DNA of 64,000 nucleotides from assembly GCA_009711785.1 (NCBI GenBank), contig VENA01000003.1, positions 62,001 through 126,000 of the forward strand, in the 5' to 3' direction. The translations under genes were made by a program, and so were the position numbers. Positions 16,789-25,683 of the stretch are shown here, piece by piece. Source of the stretch: Bacillota bacterium (GTDB taxonomy: Bacteria; Bacillota; Clostridia; Tissierellales; MES13). Each line of letters starts with the position of its first letter. Within the stretch, counting starts at the first letter, position 1. The notes under the pieces were generated by a model, which was not told where the DNA came from, ran no database searches, and was given only the letters and a program-made list of their open reading frames with translations.

Positions 16789-18318
16789 TTAATAATTTAG
16801 TGTTCCTACACTTTCTTCTACATCTTCGATTATAACATTTGACTTTACTAATTTTTCACATTTATTTATTTCTATATTCATTATTTTATCATCCACTAAT
16901 TTTTCAATTGTTTCTCTTACCTTAGTATATGCCTTATTAGTTCCTTTTCCTAATCCTTCATTTCCTCTTAAATCAATAGCTTGACATGCTGCTAAAAGTT
17001 CCATAGACAATACTTTTGTGGTATTATCTAATATCTCTCTAGCCTTTCTTGCAGCTATTGTTCCCATTGATACATGATCTTCTTGATTAGCCGAAGATGG
17101 TATAGAATCAACACTAGCAGGATGAGCTAAAACTTTATTTTCAGAAACTAATGATGCAGCTGAATATTGAACAATCATAAATCCAGAATTAAGTCCACCC
17201 TTTTCTACTAAAAATGCAGGTAGTCCACTCAATGAAGGATTAACTAATCTCTCAAGTCTTCTCTCTGAAGTATTTGCAAGTTCACTAATTGCAATTGCTA
17301 AAAAATCAAAGGGAAGTGCCATAGGTTGTCCATGGAAATTTCCACCTGATATTACTTCTTCCTCTTCAGGGAATATTAAAGGATTATCTGTAACAGAATT
17401 AATTTCTATTTCAATTCTTTCTTTTACATAGTTTAAAGCATCCTTACTAGCCCCATGTATTTGTGGAATGCATCTTAATGTATAAGCATCCTGAACTCTC
17501 AATTCACCTTGTTTTGTTGTCATTTTACTATTATCTAATATTGTTAATAAATTTTTAGCAGTATCTATCTGCCCTTTATGTCTTCTTAAATTATGTATCT
17601 TTTCATCATAAGGATTAGTAATCCCATTTAGTGCTTCAATAGTCAATGAAGCCGTTATATCAGCCATTTTTGAAAGGTTTATTGCGTCATTTATAGTTAA
17701 TAATCCTATTGCAGTCATTACCTGTGTACCATTTATTAATGCTAACCCTTCTTTTGATGTTAATTCTATTGTTTCTATATTAGCATTATCCATAGCTTTT
17801 TTACCAGGTAATCTTTCACCATTATATATAGCTTCTCCTTCTCCTAACATAACTAATACCATATGGGATAACGGTGCTAAATCTCCACTAGCACCTAATG
17901 ATCCTTTTTCAGGTATTATTGGATGTACTTTTTTATTTAACATAGATATCAATGTCTCTATAGTAGATAATCTTATTCCCGAATTACCCTTAGCTAATGC
18001 ATTAGCTCTAAGTAACATAATTGCTCTAACAATTTCTTCATCTAAGGCATCTCCTACTCCACAAGAATGGCTAAAAATCAGATTTCTTTGTAATCTTTTT
18101 GCCTCTTCTTTAGATATAAAAACATCACTAAACTTTCCAAATCCAGTTGTAATTCCATATACAACTTTTTCTTCATCTACAAATTTATCTACTAGCTTTC
18201 TAGACTCATTAACCTTTTTTTTAGCTTCCTTAGAAAGTTCCACTTGATAATATTTCCTAGAAACATTTACCACATCTTCTATGGTAAGATCATTTCCATT
18301 TATGATAACTTTCTTCAT
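16789..18318 (-). CDS. hutH: Histidine ammonia-lyase
   Basis: Converts histidine to urocanate and ammonia. The 509-residue protein has the Ala-Ser-Gly triad (143-145, in GSLGASGDLAPLSH) that cyclises into the MIO electrophile, the active-site YGITTGFG loop, and the GGNFHGQPMALPFD and SVDSIPSSANQEDHVSMG blocks. No urocanase or imidazolonepropionase gene is in the window, so it is an orphan copy here. An upstream ATG at 18327 lies inside the GGAGATG ribosome site; the ATG at 18316-18318 is nine bases from it and gives the usual N-terminus. Confidence 0.96.
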   Translation of the reverse strand: MKKVIINGNDLTIEDVVNVSRKYYQVELSKEAKKKVNESRKLVDKFVDEEKVVYGITTGFGKFSDVFISKEEAKRLQRNLIFSHSCGVGDALDEEIVRAIMLLRANALAKGNSGIRLSTIETLISMLNKKVHPIIPEKGSLGASGDLAPLSHMVLVMLGEGEAIYNGERLPGKKAMDNANIETIELTSKEGLALINGTQVMTAIGLLTINDAINLSKMADITASLTIEALNGITNPYDEKIHNLRRHKGQIDTAKNLLTILDNSKMTTKQGELRVQDAYTLRCIPQIHGASKDALNYVKERIEIEINSVTDNPLIFPEEEEVISGGNFHGQPMALPFDFLAIAISELANTSERRLERLVNPSLSGLPAFLVEKGGLNSGFMIVQYSAASLVSENKVLAHPASVDSIPSSANQEDHVSMGTIAARKAREILDNTTKVLSMELLAACQAIDLRGNEGLGKGTNKAYTKVRETIEKLVDDKIMNIEINKCEKLVKSNVIIEDVEESVGTLNY

Positions 18319-18460
18319 ATGTGTCATCTCCTTCGTCTAATAATATTTATCCTCTTAATATTATTCTAAATAAAATGTATATCTCCTTCTTATTATTTCA
18401 AAAAAATTAGAAAGCTTCAACAAATTTTAGTGATTTATCACTTTCCCTAAATAAAGCCAT

Positions 18461-19015
18461 TTATCCTTTAAGATTATATTTTTTAATAGGTGTATAAATT
18501 CTTTTTCCTTCTTTATATTCACTTTTCATTAAAGTTATAGTCTTTAGTTTAAAATTGTAACTTAACTCTTTTTTTATAAGTGTCTTTATATTGTAAAAAG
18601 TACTATCAAATAATATATTTCTCCCTAATGTTATATGGGGTTTAAATCTTTTTCTTTCCTTTGAAAACCCTATATTTCTCATATCCATTTCTACTTGTTT
18701 AAATAATTCTAATAATTCATTAGTCTCTCCATCTAAATTTAAATAAACTACTCTTAAAATATCTCTTCCTGGAAAAAAACCTAATTCCCCCAGTGTAAAA
18801 CTTAAAGGCTTATTTTCCTTAGCTATATTTCCTAAAACTGACTTTACATCCTCTATAGCTCTCTGTGTAGTATTACCTAAATATTTTAATGTTAAATGTA
18901 AGTTATCAACATAAACCCAACTACCTTTTTCTGATTTATCCTTTAATTTTAATTGTATTTTCCCTATATTATCTTTCAATTCTCTATCAAATTCCATTGC
19001 TATAAAAGTTTTCAT
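18461..19015 (-). CDS. thpR: RNA 2',3'-cyclic phosphodiesterase
   Basis: A 184-residue 2H-phosphoesterase of the ThpR/LigT family. The two catalytic H-x-T motifs are at H40 (NLHLTLKYLG) and H127 (FKPHITLGRN), about 87 residues apart as expected. It opens 2',3'-cyclic phosphates on RNA ends. Probably co-transcribed with hutH 140 bp downstream, although that gap leaves room for a separate promoter. Confidence 0.9.
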   Translation of the reverse strand: MKTFIAMEFDRELKDNIGKIQLKLKDKSEKGSWVYVDNLHLTLKYLGNTTQRAIEDVKSVLGNIAKENKPLSFTLGELGFFPGRDILRVVYLNLDGETNELLELFKQVEMDMRNIGFSKERKRFKPHITLGRNILFDSTFYNIKTLIKKELSYNFKLKTITLMKSEYKEGKRIYTPIKKYNLKG

Positions 19016-19082
19016 TAGTCCACCACCTATATTTTTTTATTATTCTATCAAGCAATACTCTTTTCCGCAAATATATAAAATA

Positions 19083-19106
19083 AAAAAGCAGCATAAGCTG
19101 CTTTAT
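19083..19106 (-). terminator. Terminator of the UPF0180 gene
   Basis: AAAGCAGC / GCTGCTTT with an A run on the left. Confidence 0.7.
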
Positions 19107-19360
19107 TTAAGCTTTCCTTGTAATTGATTTATTTGATTTAATATATCTTCAGCTGATTTATTTCTCGCATCAATTACTGGAGATTTTGTAACTGTGTTTG
19201 TAATTCCCATAAAATTCTTATCTTGTCCCGATACTACAATTGCATCATAATCTCCTAAATTATTTTTCTCAGAACTTAATTTACCAACTTCATAACCTTG
19301 ACCTAATAAAACATCCTTAACATTTGTCAAACTATCTTCAACTAATATTTTTCTATTCAC
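19103..19360 (-). CDS. UPF0180 (YkuS-like) small protein
   Basis: An 85-residue protein recognised by NVKDVLLGQGYEVGKL and the block DAIVVSGQDKNFMGITNTVT-K-SPVIDA, typical of the UPF0180/YkuS family of spore-forming Firmicutes. Function is unknown. The frame is open to an ATG at 19384, but the GTG at 19358-19360 sits seven bases after GGAGGTGAT and gives the family's normal N-terminus, so it is preferred. Confidence 0.85.
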   Translation of the reverse strand: MNRKILVEDSLTNVKDVLLGQGYEVGKLSSEKNNLGDYDAIVVSGQDKNFMGITNTVTKSPVIDARNKSAEDILNQINQLQGKLK

Positions 19361-19416
19361 AAAATCACCTCCAAATAGTATCAATTTTATTATTACTAAT
19401 TTGGAGATGTTTTATT

Positions 19417-20421
19417 CTATATTAATTTAAGACAACTATCTCTTTTCTGTATTTGAAAAGGCAAAGTAATATGTTCTTTTTCTATTTCCTCTTCCTTTAA
19501 CTCTTTAATAATTCTTCTTATTGCTACTGCTCCTATATCATAATAGGGCTCCTTTATAGTTGTAAGTCTCGGTCTAAAAACTGAAGAAAAATTTATATCT
19601 CCAAATCCAGCTATTGATACTTCTTCAGGGACTTTTATATTATTATCAGATAAGTAATTGCTAACACCTAAAGCAAGTTCATCTGTACTACAAAAAACTG
19701 CTGAAACTTCCTCTAAATCCTTAGCTATATCCTTAGCTATCTCATATCCATCCTCTACATCTATACCCTTTGCATCGTAAACTTTTTCTTCTCCATTTTC
19801 ATTTTCTTTAATTGCATCTTTATATCCATTATGTATACATCCCTCTACAGAGTTTGGTCCCATATCACTACTTACATATGCTATATTATCATGACCTAAA
19901 CTTTGTAAATATTTAGTCATTTCGTAGGCTGCTTGATAATTATTAATTGTTACTGTTGGGTATTTCTTTTCAAATGAATATCTACTTAGATATACAAATG
20001 GTTTTTTATACCTTCCTATAATCTCCTCAATATCATCATTTAACGAATTTGATATAAGTATTATACCTTCAACCTGTTTTCTATCTAGTAGATTAAAATA
20101 TTTAGCTTCAGCCTCTTTTTCTCCATATGTACTACATAGTAAAATATCATAATTATACATTTTACCTACTTCTTCAATTCCTCTAACCATATCGGCTATA
20201 TAAGAATTTCCTAAATCTGTAACTACCACACCTATTAAATATGACTTTTTAGTAACTAACGTTCTAGCTACTTCATTAGGTCTATATCCTAATTCATCTA
20301 TAATTTGAAGAACTTTTCTTTTTATTTCAGGACTAACTGGTTTTGAATTGTTTATTACTCTAGAAACGGTTGAAATTGAAACTCCAGCTTCCTTAGCAAC
20401 ATCCTTTATTGTCACTCCCAT
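19417..20421 (-). CDS. LacI-family transcriptional regulator
   Basis: A 334-residue repressor with an N-terminal LacI helix-turn-helix and hinge (TIKDVAKEAGVSISTVSRVI ... YRPNEVARTLVTKKSYLIGVVV) and a periplasmic-binding-like sensor domain with the conserved end CSTDELALGVSNYL, VPEEVSIAGFGD and RPRLTTIKEPYYDIG. No sugar transport or catabolic genes are adjacent, so the effector and targets are unknown. It may be a global regulator like CcpA, but I see no proof. ATG start with GGAGGTG upstream. Confidence 0.93.
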   Translation of the reverse strand: MGVTIKDVAKEAGVSISTVSRVINNSKPVSPEIKRKVLQIIDELGYRPNEVARTLVTKKSYLIGVVVTDLGNSYIADMVRGIEEVGKMYNYDILLCSTYGEKEAEAKYFNLLDRKQVEGIILISNSLNDDIEEIIGRYKKPFVYLSRYSFEKKYPTVTINNYQAAYEMTKYLQSLGHDNIAYVSSDMGPNSVEGCIHNGYKDAIKENENGEEKVYDAKGIDVEDGYEIAKDIAKDLEEVSAVFCSTDELALGVSNYLSDNNIKVPEEVSIAGFGDINFSSVFRPRLTTIKEPYYDIGAVAIRRIIKELKEEEIEKEHITLPFQIQKRDSCLKLI

Positions 20422-20486
20422 TAAAACACCTCCACTAGATTTATTAATTAGTATGCCAAAAATATATTATAACTATGTAAAGTGAC

Positions 20487-20933
20487 TTACTCAACTTCCT
20501 TCATAGCAGTATGTAAGGATTTTAAATTTTTCATTAAAAATTCTTTATCCTCTTCTTTAAATCCCTTTAATTTTTCAGTAAGAAAATACCTTCTTTTATC
20601 TAAAACTTCTTGTACTAGTGTATGGCCCTTTTCTTTTACCTTAATTCTTACTACCCTTTTATCATTTTCATCCTTAGTTCTTACTACTAATTTGTTTTTT
20701 TCCATTCTATCTATTAGATCAGTTATTGTACTACAAGCTAAAGACATCTTCTTACTTAATTCACCAATAGTTAAATCACCTTCATTTATAAGCCATTGTA
20801 GTGCTATAAATTGAGGTGCAGTAATATTAAAATCTTTAAGTATTTCTCTACCTTTTTGTCTTATAATATTATCTACTTTTCTTAAACTTTTCTCGATTTC
20901 AATAACACTTTTCTCAAACTTTACATCAGCCAT
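20487..20933 (-). CDS. MarR-family transcriptional regulator
   Basis: A 148-residue winged-helix regulator: recognition region in LTIGELSKKMSLACSTITDLIDRMEKNKLVVR and wing TKDENDKRVVRIKVKEKG. The start at 20931-20933 (MADVKFEK) has GGAGGT upstream; the frame is open to 20972 but without a ribosome site. An inverted repeat overlaps the predicted -35 box, suggesting autoregulation. It is divergent from the peptidase-bactofilin operon, which may be another target. Confidence 0.92.
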   Translation of the reverse strand: MADVKFEKSVIEIEKSLRKVDNIIRQKGREILKDFNITAPQFIALQWLINEGDLTIGELSKKMSLACSTITDLIDRMEKNKLVVRTKDENDKRVVRIKVKEKGHTLVQEVLDKRRYFLTEKLKGFKEEDKEFLMKNLKSLHTAMKEVE

Positions 20934-20962
20934 TTTTTTACCTCCATTTATCATATATCTAA

Positions 20963-20997
20963 ATTTTAGCATTAATATTTAACTTTAGTCAACTAAA
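20963..20997 (-). promoter_or_regulatory. marR promoter with palindromic operator
   Basis: On the minus strand TTGACT (20987-20992) and TAAAAT (20963-20968) are 18 bp apart. The inverted repeat TTTAGT-CA-ACTAAA (20984-20997) covers the -35 box. MarR proteins bind such palindromes, so this is a likely autoregulatory operator. Confidence 0.6.
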
Positions 20998-21121
20998 ACC
21001 CTTTTAAATATTGAATTCCAGTAATTGTTAATGTAAAAACAACAACTTAAAAAAGGATTCTGTGCATTTTTATAGAATAATTAAGAGTAGCTTAATTCTA
21101 AAAAAGCAAAGGGTGACTGTT

Positions 21122-22060
21122 TTGAAACATGATCACATAAAAAACAAAAAATCTAAACACTTTACTTTACTTATTGTACCCCAATCTGATAAAGTAAAGC
21201 AAATGAAAATGCCAACATGGTTACCAAAAACCATAATTTCCTTCGTAATAATAAGCTTAGTAATAGCTACAGTTTATACTTGGAATTTGTATAACGAATA
21301 TACCTATATAAAAAATAATTACCAATCAAAAGTAGAGAAAATTAATACTTTAAAGGCTGCAAATGAAAAACAACATGCCGAAATAATTGATTTAAAACAA
21401 AAAACATCGGAAGTTGAAAAAAAGCTTAAAACTATATCAGACCTTCAAAAAACTGTAAAAGAAATGGTTGGTCTTGAAAGTAATGTCTCAAAAAATACTA
21501 GTAATTCCAGAGGCGGAGAGCGTATTGTAGATAAAACTGTAGATTTATTAAGTGAAGAAAATTTCGAAACAAAAATGGATGTATTATCAAAGGAATTAGA
21601 TAAAGGAAAATCAGATTTAAGTGATTTAATAAGTGATGTGGAGAAAAGACTAAGGTTTTTAGAAGCAAAGCCGGACTTGATGCCAACAACCGGTAAAATA
21701 TCATCAGGCTATGGTTATAGAAGAAACCCCTTTGGGAGAGGTTCTGAATTTCATTATGGAATTGATATATCTAATAACTACGGTATTAAAATTAAAGCTG
21801 CTGGTGAAGGTATAGTAACTTATTCTGGATATAATGGTGGATTCGGCCGTATGATTATTATAAGCCATGGTTATGGTTATCAATCAATATATGGCCATAA
21901 CAATAAATTACTTGTAAAGGTAGGTACAAAAGTAGAAAAAGGACAGATTATAGCTGAGATGGGTAATACAGGTAAAAGTACAGGACCCCATCTTCATTTT
22001 GAAGTCAGATATTATGGAAAACCTGTTAACCCTACTAAAATATTAAGAACCTTTAAATAG
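21122..22060 (+). CDS. M23 (LytM) peptidoglycan endopeptidase, membrane-anchored
   Basis: About 312 residues: a cytoplasmic basic N-terminus, one membrane helix (about 35-55), a coiled coil (65-125), and a C-terminal LytM domain. The zinc ligands are present (HYGIDIS, ISHGYGYQSIYGH, HLHFEVRYYG). It should cleave peptide cross-bridges in the wall. It sits 13 bp before a bactofilin gene, a pairing known from bacteria where bactofilin scaffolds position M23 enzymes for cell shape or sporulation. The frame opens at 21062, but the TTG at 21122-21124 follows AAAGGGTGAC and is the better start. Confidence 0.88.
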   Translation: MKHDHIKNKKSKHFTLLIVPQSDKVKQMKMPTWLPKTIISFVIISLVIATVYTWNLYNEYTYIKNNYQSKVEKINTLKAANEKQHAEIIDLKQKTSEVEKKLKTISDLQKTVKEMVGLESNVSKNTSNSRGGERIVDKTVDLLSEENFETKMDVLSKELDKGKSDLSDLISDVEKRLRFLEAKPDLMPTTGKISSGYGYRRNPFGRGSEFHYGIDISNNYGIKIKAAGEGIVTYSGYNGGFGRMIIISHGYGYQSIYGHNNKLLVKVGTKVEKGQIIAEMGNTGKSTGPHLHFEVRYYGKPVNPTKILRTFK

Positions 22061-22073
22061 AAAGGAGATTAAA

Positions 22074-22463
22074 ATGTTTGGAAAAAAAGAAATTAATAAT
22101 GAGAAAATAGATACTTTAATAGGTAAAAACACAAGATTAGAAGGTAAAATTCAAGCTAGCGGTACTATTAGACTAGATGGTGTGCTAGATGGTGATATAA
22201 CAATAGAAGGTAATGTAATAATAGGTAATGAAGGAAAAGTAAAGGGTAATATAAGATGTAGTAGTATTTTAGTTTCTGGTGTTGTAGAAGGTAATATTAT
22301 TGGTAGTGAACAATTAAGAATAACAAATACAGGTAAAGTCTTTGGTGATATTCAAGTTAACAACTTTATAGTTGATGAAAATGCTACCTTTGAAGGAAAC
22401 TGTAAAATGAAACAAACTACTTCAGAAACTAAAAAAGAAACTAAAAAAAGTAAAACAAAATAA
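22074..22463 (+). CDS. Bactofilin (polymer-forming cytoskeletal protein)
   Basis: A 129-residue protein with the bactofilin beta-helix core: repeated short strands such as KNTRLEGKIQASGTIRLDG, LDGDITIEGNVIIGNEGKV, then SGVVEGNI and TGKVFGDIQVNN. It has a charged, lysine-rich tail (KKETKKSKTK). Bactofilins self-assemble into filaments without nucleotide and scaffold envelope enzymes. Here it is directly behind an M23 peptidase (AAAGGAG ribosome site), a conserved functional partnership. Confidence 0.93.
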   Translation: MFGKKEINNEKIDTLIGKNTRLEGKIQASGTIRLDGVLDGDITIEGNVIIGNEGKVKGNIRCSSILVSGVVEGNIIGSEQLRITNTGKVFGDIQVNNFIVDENATFEGNCKMKQTTSETKKETKKSKTK

Positions 22464-22465
22464 TT

Positions 22466-22528
22466 TTAAAAAAGTAGTTCATTTTGGAAATGAAAAATAA
22501 AATACTCCAAAACGAACTACTTTTTTAT
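22466..22528. terminator. Bidirectional terminator
   Basis: Long stem AAAAAAGTAGTTC... (22468-22488) pairing with 22506-22526 through 20 of 21 positions, placed between convergent bactofilin (+) and lipid kinase (-) genes. Confidence 0.85.
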
Positions 22529-23418
22529 TTCTTCGATGTAAATATTCTAAAACTGTTAGGAAGTATTTCAAATTCAGCAGGTAATACCCCAGCATACTCT
22601 CCATCTATATCAATATGTACTTTTTCTAGAGTTTCTATTTTAATTTTTCTAGTTTTAAAGTATTCAACCTTTGGATGTTTAACATGTTCTCCACTGAGAA
22701 TCTTTACAAATATAGTTATTATATCTTGTATCTCAGACTTCTTAATTAAAATGCAATCAAGAAAACCATCCTTAACCTCCGCATCTGGAGCTAATTTTTT
22801 AAACCCTCCTATAGATGAACTATTAGAAATTAAAAATAATAATATTTCATCTTCACCTGTATATTCTTTACTGGTTACCTTTACTTTTATAGGTTTAAAT
22901 TTTTGTTTAGGTATTTCTTTTAAACCTTCTAAATAATAAGCCATCCTCCCTAAAAGAGTTTTTAATTCCGATGGCACCTGATGTGCTACATTAGTTAAAA
23001 GACCACCTGCTGCAACATTTACAAAATACTTCTCGTTTAATTTTCCTAAATCTACATCAGTAATGTTTTCATCTTCTATCATCTTACAAAATTCCTTAGG
23101 AGTCCTAGGAAGAGACATAAAATTTGAAAAATCATTTACAGTTCCGGAAGCCAAAATAGCAATTGGAATTTTTCTACCTCCCTTTACTATCCCAGAAGCT
23201 ACTTCGTTAACAGTACCATCTCCTCCACAAGCTATTATAATATCCCAGTCCTGTTTACAACATCTTATGGTTTCTTCCATGGCATCATTTTTCTTTTTAG
23301 TAGCATATTTTCCTATAACATAACCTTTATCCATTAATATTTTACAAATAGCATCAATTTTTCTATGTAATAGTTGTCTCCCTGAAGAGGGATTATATAT
23401 TATTCTTACCTTCTTCAT
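22525..23418 (-). CDS. Diacylglycerol kinase-family lipid kinase (YegS/BmrU type)
   Basis: A 297-residue cytosolic lipid kinase: the N-terminal nucleotide-binding domain has NPSSGR (9-14) and GGDGTVNEVASG (65-76), followed by the characteristic ASGTVNDFSNFMSLP and the beta-sandwich C-terminal domain (DGFLDCILIKKSE, IDGEYAG). Members phosphorylate diacylglycerol or related lipids; without structural data the substrate is open. Monocistronic; ATG with GGAAGGA upstream. Confidence 0.9.
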   Translation of the reverse strand: MKKVRIIYNPSSGRQLLHRKIDAICKILMDKGYVIGKYATKKKNDAMEETIRCCKQDWDIIIACGGDGTVNEVASGIVKGGRKIPIAILASGTVNDFSNFMSLPRTPKEFCKMIEDENITDVDLGKLNEKYFVNVAAGGLLTNVAHQVPSELKTLLGRMAYYLEGLKEIPKQKFKPIKVKVTSKEYTGEDEILLFLISNSSSIGGFKKLAPDAEVKDGFLDCILIKKSEIQDIITIFVKILSGEHVKHPKVEYFKTRKIKIETLEKVHIDIDGEYAGVLPAEFEILPNSFRIFTSKK

Positions 23419-23532
23419 TATATTCTTCCTTCCTACCTTTTTTTAAATATATTATATCTAAGAATCATTATAATACAAACTATTACCAATGTATATGATA
23501 CTTTTAAAAAAGTATTATTCCAATAATTATAA

Positions 23533-23556
23533 AAAAGACCCAAAAAGGGTCTTAAA
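23533..23556 (-). terminator. Terminator of the small gene at 23559
   Basis: AAGACCC / GGGTCTT with six A on the left. Confidence 0.75.
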
Positions 23557-23558
23557 TA

Positions 23559-23753
23559 TTATTTCCTTCCTTCTTTTTTATCTAATATTGCTTGTAATCT
23601 TCTTGCTTGCATTCCTGACTCCTCAGCAAACATTTTAAAAGTTTCACCTAATTCAGTATCCCTTACTTGTTTTGAGAACATTTCATAATCCCTTACCATT
23701 TCCTGAGAGTCTGCTATTTTCTTTTTAATCATATCTAAAGTGTTTTGTTTCAT
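23559..23753 (-). CDS. Small helical protein of unknown function
   Basis: A 64-residue, mostly helical protein (MIKKKIADSQEMVRDYEMFS; ELGETFKMFAEESGMQARRL). The pattern of two amphipathic helices resembles one hairpin of a rubrerythrin-like bundle, but no metal ligands are arranged to support that. It has a strong AGGAGGTG ribosome site and its own terminator, so it is a real gene. Unrecognised otherwise. Confidence 0.7.
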   Translation of the reverse strand: MKQNTLDMIKKKIADSQEMVRDYEMFSKQVRDTELGETFKMFAEESGMQARRLQAILDKKEGRK

Positions 23754-23917
23754 TACTTACACCTCCTAAAAAAAAATTAAAATTAAATACAACTCTTATT
23801 TATTATTTGAAAAAACAACTTAAATATGTAATTATTCTTATATAAACTTAAAATATAAAGGATTTTTATTTAGTATGTCGAAATAATTATATTAGATTTA
23901 TTTTTTGGAGGGATTTT

Positions 23918-25669
23918 ATGGGAAGTTTTAAAACGTTAAAAAGTTTCTTTCTAAAACATAAATGGAAATATGTTTTAGGAATAATATGGTTAATAATTGT
24001 TGATGTAATTCAACTTATCGTACCTCAAATATTAAAAAGAGTTACTGATTTATTAGAAAATAATATGATTAACATTACTGGTTTAGCAAAATATGGATTC
24101 TATATAATATTAACAGGAGTTTTTATAGGAATCGGAAGGTACTTTTGGAGAATATACATAATGGGTACTTCTAGAAAATTAGAATATTACATCAGAAACA
24201 AATTATTCAAACATCTACAATCTCTATCAACTAATTACTTTAATAAACATAAAACTGGTGATCTAATGGCTCATGCTACAAATGACATAAACGCTATAAG
24301 AATGGCATTAGGACCAGGAATAGTAATGATTACTGATGCAATTTTTATCACAATTGCAGCTTTAATTATGATGATTAAAACAACTAATTTAAAATTATCG
24401 TTACTTGCTTTATTACCTTTACCATTTCTAGCATTTTTAATTGGTAAATTAGGTAAATTGATACATAAACGTTTCAAATTAGTACAAGAATCTTTTTCTA
24501 ATCTTTCTGATAAAGCCCAGGAAAATTTTGCAGGCATTAGAGTCGTTAAATCCTATGTTCAGGAAAAAAAAGAAATAGAGAAGTTTACTGAAGCCAATCA
24601 ATATAATTTTGATATGAATATGAATCAGATAAAAATCCAAGGATTATTTGAACCCTTAGTAAGATTTATTTCAGGCCTAAGTTTTTTAATTGTTATATGG
24701 TATGGTGGAATATTAGTAATTTCAGGAGATATAACCCTAGGAGAGTTTGTTGCCTTTAACAGTTATCTAACGTTATTAGTATGGCCTATGATGGCTATAG
24801 GTTGGGTTATAAACTTACTTCAAAGAGGAGCAGCCTCTATGGATAGAATTAACAAAATTTTATCTGAAGAACCTGAAATCATAGATAGTGAAAATACTAG
24901 TAGTAAAAGTATTATAGATGGAACTATCGAATTTAAAAATGTTTCTTATAAGTACTTAAATACTAACAAATATGTGCTTAAAGATATAAATTTAAAAATA
25001 CCAAAGGGATCTACTTTGGGTGTAGTTGGAAAAACAGGCAGTGGAAAAACAACTCTAGTCAACTTATTATTAAGATTATATGATATCAACGAAGGTAAAA
25101 TTTTAATAGATGGACTAGATATTAAAGACTATACTTTAAAAACATTAAGGGAAAATATTGGTTATGTTGCCCAAGATAACTTTTTATTTTCTAATACATT
25201 AAAGGAAAATATATCCTTCGCTTATGAAAATGAAATCAGTGCTACAAAAATAGAGAAAGCAACTAAAATGACTGAAGTATTTGATAATATAATGGACTTT
25301 CCTAATAAATTCGATACTTATTTAGGTGAAAGGGGTATAACATTATCTGGAGGTCAAAGACAGCGTACAGCCATGGCAAGAGCTATTATTAAAGATCCTA
25401 ATATACTTATTTTAGATGATAGTTTATCTGCAGTTGATACCCAGACTGAAGAAAAAATACTTAATAATTTAAAAGATACAATGGATAAAAAAACAACAAT
25501 TATTATTGCCCATCGAATATCAACTGTAAAAGATTCAGATAAAATAATTGTTCTTGATGAAGGTAGTATAGTTGAAAAAGGTAAACATAATGAACTTCTT
25601 GAAAATAATGGCATCTACAGAGATATTTATGAAAAACAACTATTAGAAGAAAAACTTAAGAACAAATAA
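23918..25669 (+). CDS. ABC exporter half-transporter, BmrC/YheI-like
   Basis: 583 residues: six-helix exporter membrane domain (about 15-310) and a nucleotide-binding domain. Walker A is GKTGSGKT and the signature is the canonical LSGGQ, but Walker B reads ILILDDSLSAVD, with Asp where the catalytic Glu should be. The following gene has the complementary pattern. This is the known asymmetry of heterodimeric multidrug exporters such as BmrCD, in which one ATP site is degenerate. Strong ribosome site (TGGAGGG) and 14 bp spacing to the partner gene. Confidence 0.92.
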   Translation: MGSFKTLKSFFLKHKWKYVLGIIWLIIVDVIQLIVPQILKRVTDLLENNMINITGLAKYGFYIILTGVFIGIGRYFWRIYIMGTSRKLEYYIRNKLFKHLQSLSTNYFNKHKTGDLMAHATNDINAIRMALGPGIVMITDAIFITIAALIMMIKTTNLKLSLLALLPLPFLAFLIGKLGKLIHKRFKLVQESFSNLSDKAQENFAGIRVVKSYVQEKKEIEKFTEANQYNFDMNMNQIKIQGLFEPLVRFISGLSFLIVIWYGGILVISGDITLGEFVAFNSYLTLLVWPMMAIGWVINLLQRGAASMDRINKILSEEPEIIDSENTSSKSIIDGTIEFKNVSYKYLNTNKYVLKDINLKIPKGSTLGVVGKTGSGKTTLVNLLLRLYDINEGKILIDGLDIKDYTLKTLRENIGYVAQDNFLFSNTLKENISFAYENEISATKIEKATKMTEVFDNIMDFPNKFDTYLGERGITLSGGQRQRTAMARAIIKDPNILILDDSLSAVDTQTEEKILNNLKDTMDKKTTIIIAHRISTVKDSDKIIVLDEGSIVEKGKHNELLENNGIYRDIYEKQLLEEKLKNK

Positions 25670-25683
25670 CTGGAGGTTTTTAT

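Noticed and set aside
18319-18460. Sigma-54 promoter upstream of hutH
   Set aside because: TGGC occurs but not with a GC pair at the -12 spacing required.
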